Shown here in pieces: positions 1-64,000 of a stretch of DNA of 64,000 bases. Below the pieces are notes generated by a model that saw only the letters and a list, made by a program, of their open reading frames with translations, did not search any database and was not told the origin of the DNA. The stretch comes from Amorphochlora amoebiformis (lineage: Eukaryota; Cercozoa; Chlorarachniophyceae), in the NCBI GenBank assembly GCA_054601695.1, contig BAAHQB010000066.1:434001-498000 (forward strand). Direction: 5' to 3'. A program made the translations under genes and the position numbers. Numbering within the stretch: the stretch's first letter is position 1; every line of letters starts with the position of its first letter.

Positions 1-9582
<9,582 letters not shown>

Positions 9583-10146
9583 GTTCCGACTGCGATTTGA
9601 CTGTCGTCTTTTTCGTGTATTTTTTAATTTGTCGGATGGATGAGATATCTTCAGGGTTAATATCTTTAGATATGAATGTGAAGATATAAAATATATCGAA
9701 ATTCAATATTGTTGATATTTCTGCTTGTTTATGTTAATGTATCTATATATGCATGATATCCAAATATGGATATACAATATATCCTAAATCCAATATACTC
9801 AATATCAATTTAAGATAACACCAAACCATTATCCATGACTTTCACCTAATTTTCTCAATTGCTTTCAGAGACCAACACGGATAATAGATTAGGTATTTTT
9901 ACCCAGTTTCACTCAAAATTCGCCATCAACGGAAATGGGTGCTTGCCTGTTTAGGGGGTGTAGGGCAAGATTTCCCATTCTCAGGGTGGGTACGGGGATG
10001 AGAGTATGGCGGAAGGATGAATCACAAGAACAAAAATTTGACGGCGAAGATGTATTTCTTACGATTACATGTGCATACACAGCGTCGAAGGCAAGGAAAG
10101 CGTGGGGAAAGTTCGATTGTCTTTCAAAGCTCGAAAAAGTCGGTTT
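9583..10146. promoter_or_regulatory. Intergenic gap, probable 5' flank of gene A
   Basis: About 560 bp of unique sequence lies between the ATG of gene A and the proposed stop of gene B. It lacks TA and telomere arrays, unlike the introns on both sides. Between 9640 and 9800 it holds a cluster of GATATC-like words (gagatatcttc, gatatccaaatatggatat). A similar cluster lies upstream of genes D and E. An 85-codon plus-strand open frame (9935-10192) has no support beyond length. No TATA box can be separated from the AT-rich background. Confidence 0.4.
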
Positions 10147-11773
<1,627 letters not shown>

Positions 11774-11913
11774 TAATCGTATGCTATTTTGGTTGTTGTA
11801 CTGTTTACGAAAAATTAACCTTTTTCTTTTTTTTTTGGTGGGGGTTTGTATTTTAAGGTGTAGGGGTTTGGATTATATGTGTAGAAAATATGTGTGAATG
11901 AATGTAAATATAA

Positions 11914-11945
<32 letters not shown>

Positions 11946-12028
11946 TGATATTTAGGATATATGTATATATATATATATGTATGTATATATATACATACAA
12001 ACATATATATGTATATATGTATATACAG

Positions 12029-22527
<10,499 letters not shown>

Positions 22528-22530
22528 CAA

Positions 22531-22602
<72 letters not shown>

Positions 22603-22833
22603 ATGTGTTTGTGTGTGTGTGTATACATATATACATATATATACACATATACATACATACATATATATTTATATGTATATAGAATATATATAAATATTTA
22701 TATATTGTATATGTATTTTATACATATATATATATATATACATATATGTATATATATACATGAAGTTAAATATACACATATCTATATAATATATATATAT
22801 ATATGTAGATATATATATATATATGTATGTATG

Positions 22834-22872
<39 letters not shown>

Positions 22873-22934
22873 ATGTATATATCTGTATGCATATATGACA
22901 ATGGATATGTATATATTCTTATGAAAACATATTT

Positions 22935-22985
<51 letters not shown>

Positions 22986-23064
22986 GTATATATGTTATAT
23001 ATATACATATATATATATGCATATATATATATATATATATATAAATGTATATTACATACATATC

Positions 23065-23095
<31 letters not shown>

Positions 23096-23160
23096 TCATA
23101 TCACTATAAATATATAACTATATTATGTATGCATCTTTAAACATATATACATATACATAT
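22528..23160. repeat. TA/TG/TGTA microsatellite downstream of gene C
   Basis: A mixture of (TA)n, (TG)n and GTAT runs follows the gene C stop. No exon-like island bounded by splice sites was found in it. Confidence 0.7.
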
Positions 23161-24616
23161 ATGTAAATATATCTACACACCTACACCTAACACATACATA
23201 CAAACCCTGTCCTCTTCTCAGAGAGCCCGTAGGGATACGAAACCACTTGGATCCTGACCCTCCTTCAAGACACACCGCACGTGTCCGCGATGACTTTCTC
23301 TCTCTTAGTTCCTCTCTATTCTCCTCTCTATCTCTTCCTCTCTCCCTTTGTCAATAATATCGTCCAACTTACAACTTCAAATCCTTCTCTGCGGTGAGGA
23401 CACAAAAAAAAGGGCCGTTTGAAGGTTCCTTGAGATCTTTCTCAGGATTTTTTGTCAGGAGAAATTTTCAAAGGGATTTTTTTTTTGTTTCCAGGAATTT
23501 CCTTTTGAGATTTTTCCCCAAAGACTAGGAGTCCAGGATTTTTGTCAGGAGATTTTTCAAAGATTTTTCTTCAAGATGACAAAAATCCCTCTCTAACAAA
23601 CAGATATCGGCTAGATCGGTGAACTGATTCGGCGTATGTAGAGTATAGAGATTAGAAGTTCTGCATGTGTGTAAAAATAGAGTCTTTTATCTAGTTTATA
23701 TATATATATATATTTGTATTAATTATGAATTGCAAATTATGATAGATATACTAGGTGTAGACCTGGCTAATACTAGTAATAAGCCTAGTAAAGAATAAGA
23801 TAAACTAGACTTAAACTACTATATATATATATATATACCACTAGTACCACTTGATGTCTACATATATATCAGATCTAGAAAGTATACACTAGACCGTTCA
23901 ATGATTATCTAGTTCTACAGAGTACTACTAGACTAGCTAGACAAGTCTTCTACACGTAATATATATATGTATTTACACCTTGAATACACTTCTGGTGTTT
24001 CTCTAGTTTCTAGTGTTTGTAGTCTAGACATAGATTATTTGAAATGTCTACACAGTAACTTGATACTTAAGAGATAATATTGTATACACCTTCTAGACCT
24101 TGAATACACCTCTGGTCTAAATGTCTAAATCTTGATACGTAAGAGATAAAATTTGAATATACACTAGATACACCTTGAATACACCTCCTAGAGACCTCTG
24201 GTGTTTAATCATATATATAGACTTCTTGAAATGTCTCGAAACAGTAACTCGATACGTAAGAGGTAATCTAGGTAATATTGAGTATATTACACCTCTGGTA
24301 TAAACATTGACGACTCTAGTTAACTTTGCTTACTAATTACTAGGTGTTATGCAAGTATATAATCTAGTAACTTTCTAGTATTAGTCTAGCAGCTAGAGTA
24401 ACAGTAAAGCTTTGCCATGATCTGGGATAACTTGAGGGCTAACCCTAACCCTAACCGTAACCCTAACCCTAACCCTAACCCTAACCCTATGAACGAACTC
24501 TACTCAATAATCTGGATAATTGCCTTAAATTAATTTCAAGGCACCAAAACCTCTAGATGTTAATACCTATAGTACACAAATATCTATGCATATGCACACA
24601 CACATATGTGTGTATA

Positions 24617-24656
<40 letters not shown>

Positions 24657-24787
24657 AGATAGAGAGAGAGAGAGAGCGAGCGAGAGAGAGAGAGAATGCA
24701 AGAGAGAGAAAGAGAGAGCGAGAGAGAGAGAAAGAGAGCGAGAGAGAGAGAGGAAAAGAACCTATGGGAGAGTAGAAAGATCTCTGA
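23160..24787. other. Convergent intergenic region between genes C and D
   Basis: About 1.6 kb lies between the 3' ends of two convergent genes. The first 450 bp is unique and includes a near-duplicated phrase (tttttgtcaggaga followed by tttttcaaag) at about 23445-23580. From 23690 to 24420 it is AT-rich and full of CTAG words, with degenerate modules (see separate entry). A short CCCTAA array lies at 24440-24489 and a GA tract at 24660-24755. I see no gene here. Confidence 0.5.
23960..24320. repeat. Degenerate AT-rich modular repeat
   Basis: Phrases such as ccttgaatacac, cctctggt, ttgaaatgtct, acagtaact and gatacgtaagag recur two to four times in the same order with point differences. This indicates an old tandem array of roughly 100-130 bp units. 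It has no coding frame. Confidence 0.55.
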
Positions 24788-40559
<15,772 letters not shown>

Positions 40560-41318
40560 TTCAAAACTAGACTACGCCATCCATATATGTATTTATACAT
40601 GTTTATGTAAATATACATTTGTGTGTGTGTGTTAGTGAGAGAGGTTGTGAGTGCGTGTGTGTTGCTCATACACATCCATTACTAATCCTCCTAGCCCCAT
40701 GGAAACATGACAGAAAATGACAGAAAAGCCGAAAAATATGTAATATTTTCTCCCCCCCTAAAAACTCCTTGAGCGGAACCCTGACAAAAAAGCCTTTCCA
40801 CCTTACAACCACGTTCGAAGGCTCTCAAAAGATGCGGTCAACCAAAAACGACACCTGGCAGCGCGGTATTAAGATTAGAGGGCTTAATTCAGTTATATCT
40901 TTATTAGAGGTTTGTAATACGTTTCATAGGGCTTGAAGAGTTCGCTCTGTAACGAAATGAAGTATTTACGGTGAAATGATCGGAATCTATCCCTATGTCG
41001 CTTCTTAAGATGAGGGATGTCAATATGTTGTTATCATGAAGAATGATATCAAGATATCCCTATATCTTGATATAAATATCGATATATCAGCTCAATAATA
41101 TTTAGATATCTCGCTTATAAGCAGAGTATCAAACTTCAATATGTGATGAAAACTGCCGAAGAAAACAAAAGAATCTTTCGGCGAACTTCCCGATCGCTGG
41201 AGTCAGCGCGCCTTCCTTGCGTGTCGGGCTGCAGGAAGGCGAAGAGGAGGGGGTTTTTCCTGTCCCGCGACAATATTTATTTAATTTTTCGGCTTGGGCC
41301 CCTGCCTATAGTCGAGTG
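40560..41318. promoter_or_regulatory. Bidirectional promoter region of genes D and E
   Basis: About 760 bp of unique sequence separates the two divergent ATGs. It contains no TA or telomere array apart from one short TG run. From 41044 to 41115 there is a dense cluster of GATATC-type words and short palindromes (gatatcaagatatccctatatcttgatat). A similar cluster precedes gene A. Frames open through 41217-41318 contain no ATG, and the gene E start is fixed by its match to gene F. Confidence 0.5.
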
Positions 41319-57978
<16,660 letters not shown>

Positions 57979-59135
57979 ATATAGTAAAATAGAAGCTTTG
58001 GTGGTATATCAAGGTATATATCTCTTAATTCAAGTTTCATGCCAGTCACATCTCTTTTTTACTTCATCATTGAACCCTGAAATGATGAAAATCAATACTG
58101 CTGTACTTCTGCGGCTGCTTGGTTCAATATCATACCATGTGTTTGGAATTGTTTACATGTATACATGTATACGACTAGTATAATCTATTTATATTCCAGA
58201 CACTCTCTCTAGACTCTCGGATTCTATACAATACTATTTAACCAGTCGATACTATTAACACGAGAGTCAACTAGGTCAATGATTATTATGCCGGCGATAG
58301 ACTTTTAAATCTTTGATCGTTAAACGTGTAGTATCTAGAGTATATATGTAGCACAATTAAACATCCGCATCATTATCGCTGAATTGCTGAAATTGTCTAA
58401 TATTATATAAAATCTAAGATTATTGCGCATCAAGTACTGCGCATGATGGAGTAGTAAAATACAGCCATTATTCTAACTTCGAATGAAATAGTCAAACACA
58501 GCCATTATTCTAAGTTACTACATTGCTGTAGTAAACTGTAACGGGGAGGGCCTCTGAGTCAGAGGGGCTAGAGGGGTGAAAGAGGGGGGGGGGGTGGTGT
58601 AACATTGTTGATAAGAGAGTAGATCAGGGAAGGGGGGGGGGGGGTAGAAAGATTGTCAGGAGAGAAAAGGAAGGTGACATTTTAATGATAATCCTGAAAT
58701 GACATTCAATGTACCATGCAACGTTGATCACAACCCCCCGTGACATTGCAATATGTCACAAAACAGAAACGCAACCGCGCACAATGTCACAAAGTGTCAC
58801 CAACATAATAAGAATTAAAAGTTCGGCTCTAAGGTACCAAGGCGACACATGTTGTGCTTTAGAGGGTACCTTCGTTGTTCTTGAATATCAAATATACCTA
58901 AAAGTCTACTAATTCCCTTGTAAAACCTGTCTAAGAGTAACCAAAGAGCTTGCTCACCCTCTAATAGTATTAAAGAAACCTATTCGGTTAGCTCTCGCAG
59001 GAAATAAAGGCATTAATATCCCCCCTGAGCGCGACACGAGCAAGCCGCCGTGAAAAACTACGTTACCCCCCCCCCCTTTCCTCTTTCCGTGATTATTCCA
59101 GCCTCCCTCCCCCCCCCCAAAAAAGGGAAAATAAA
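57979..59135. other. Intergenic region between tandem paralogues E and F
   Basis: About 1.16 kb of unique sequence has no TA or telomere array. It has G-runs at about 58585-58645, C-runs at about 59066-59117, and a direct repeat of acagccattattcta at about 58462 and 58498. Open frames of 93 and 67 codons occur here but lack splice context or similarity to neighbouring genes. It probably holds the 3' flank of gene E and the promoter of gene F. Confidence 0.45.

Positions 59136-64000
<4,865 letters not shown>

Overview
The window is nuclear DNA from an intron-dense eukaryote. Most of it is simple sequence: (TA)n and TA/TG microsatellites, TTAGGG/CCCTAA telomere-type arrays, and GA/CT tracts. 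Almost all of the long open frames (runs of Tyr-Ile, Ser-Leu, Arg-Glu, Gly-Leu) are translations of these repeats. The real coding signal is a set of short islands of unique sequence, 8 to about 200 nt long. Each is bounded by AG and GT and has an open frame. Read in order with reading phase carried across each splice, they assemble into six gene models. I read splice sites and phases by eye, so the models are inferences. No transcript was available.

Layout. Gene A (minus, 9582 to beyond the left edge) is a type II-like single-pass membrane protein. Gene B (minus, 11773-10147) is a small protein with hydrophobic segments. Gene C (plus, about 12029-22527) is an EF-hand calcium-binding protein with three canonical loops. 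It is convergent with gene D (minus, 40559-24788), a polytopic membrane protein of about 455 residues with a long Ser/Pro-rich central loop. Gene D is divergent from gene E (plus, 41319-57978), a protein of about 485 residues with seven predicted membrane segments and a long hydrophilic tail, laid out like a G-protein-coupled receptor. Gene F (plus, 59136 to the right edge) is a tandem paralogue of gene E. Its exon boundaries and sequence match gene E over the first 70 residues.

The repeats sit mainly inside introns. The gaps between genes (9583-10146, 40560-41318, 57979-59135, about 23160-24420) are largely free of TA and telomere arrays. The repeats also supply splice-like edges: TA arrays give GTATAT donors and ATATAG acceptors, TTAGGG arrays give GTTAGG donors and TTAG acceptors, and CCCTAAC resembles a branch site. 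Many introns carry decayed copies of the edge of the neighbouring exon, and a 45-bp element recurs inside the telomere-type arrays.

Organism. Spliceosomal introns, microexons, EF-hand and multi-pass membrane genes and TTAGGG-type repeats exclude a prokaryote, plasmid or phage. A flagellated or free-living protist is plausible, but I cannot name the lineage. No rRNA, tRNA, transposase, reverse transcriptase or CRISPR array was seen.
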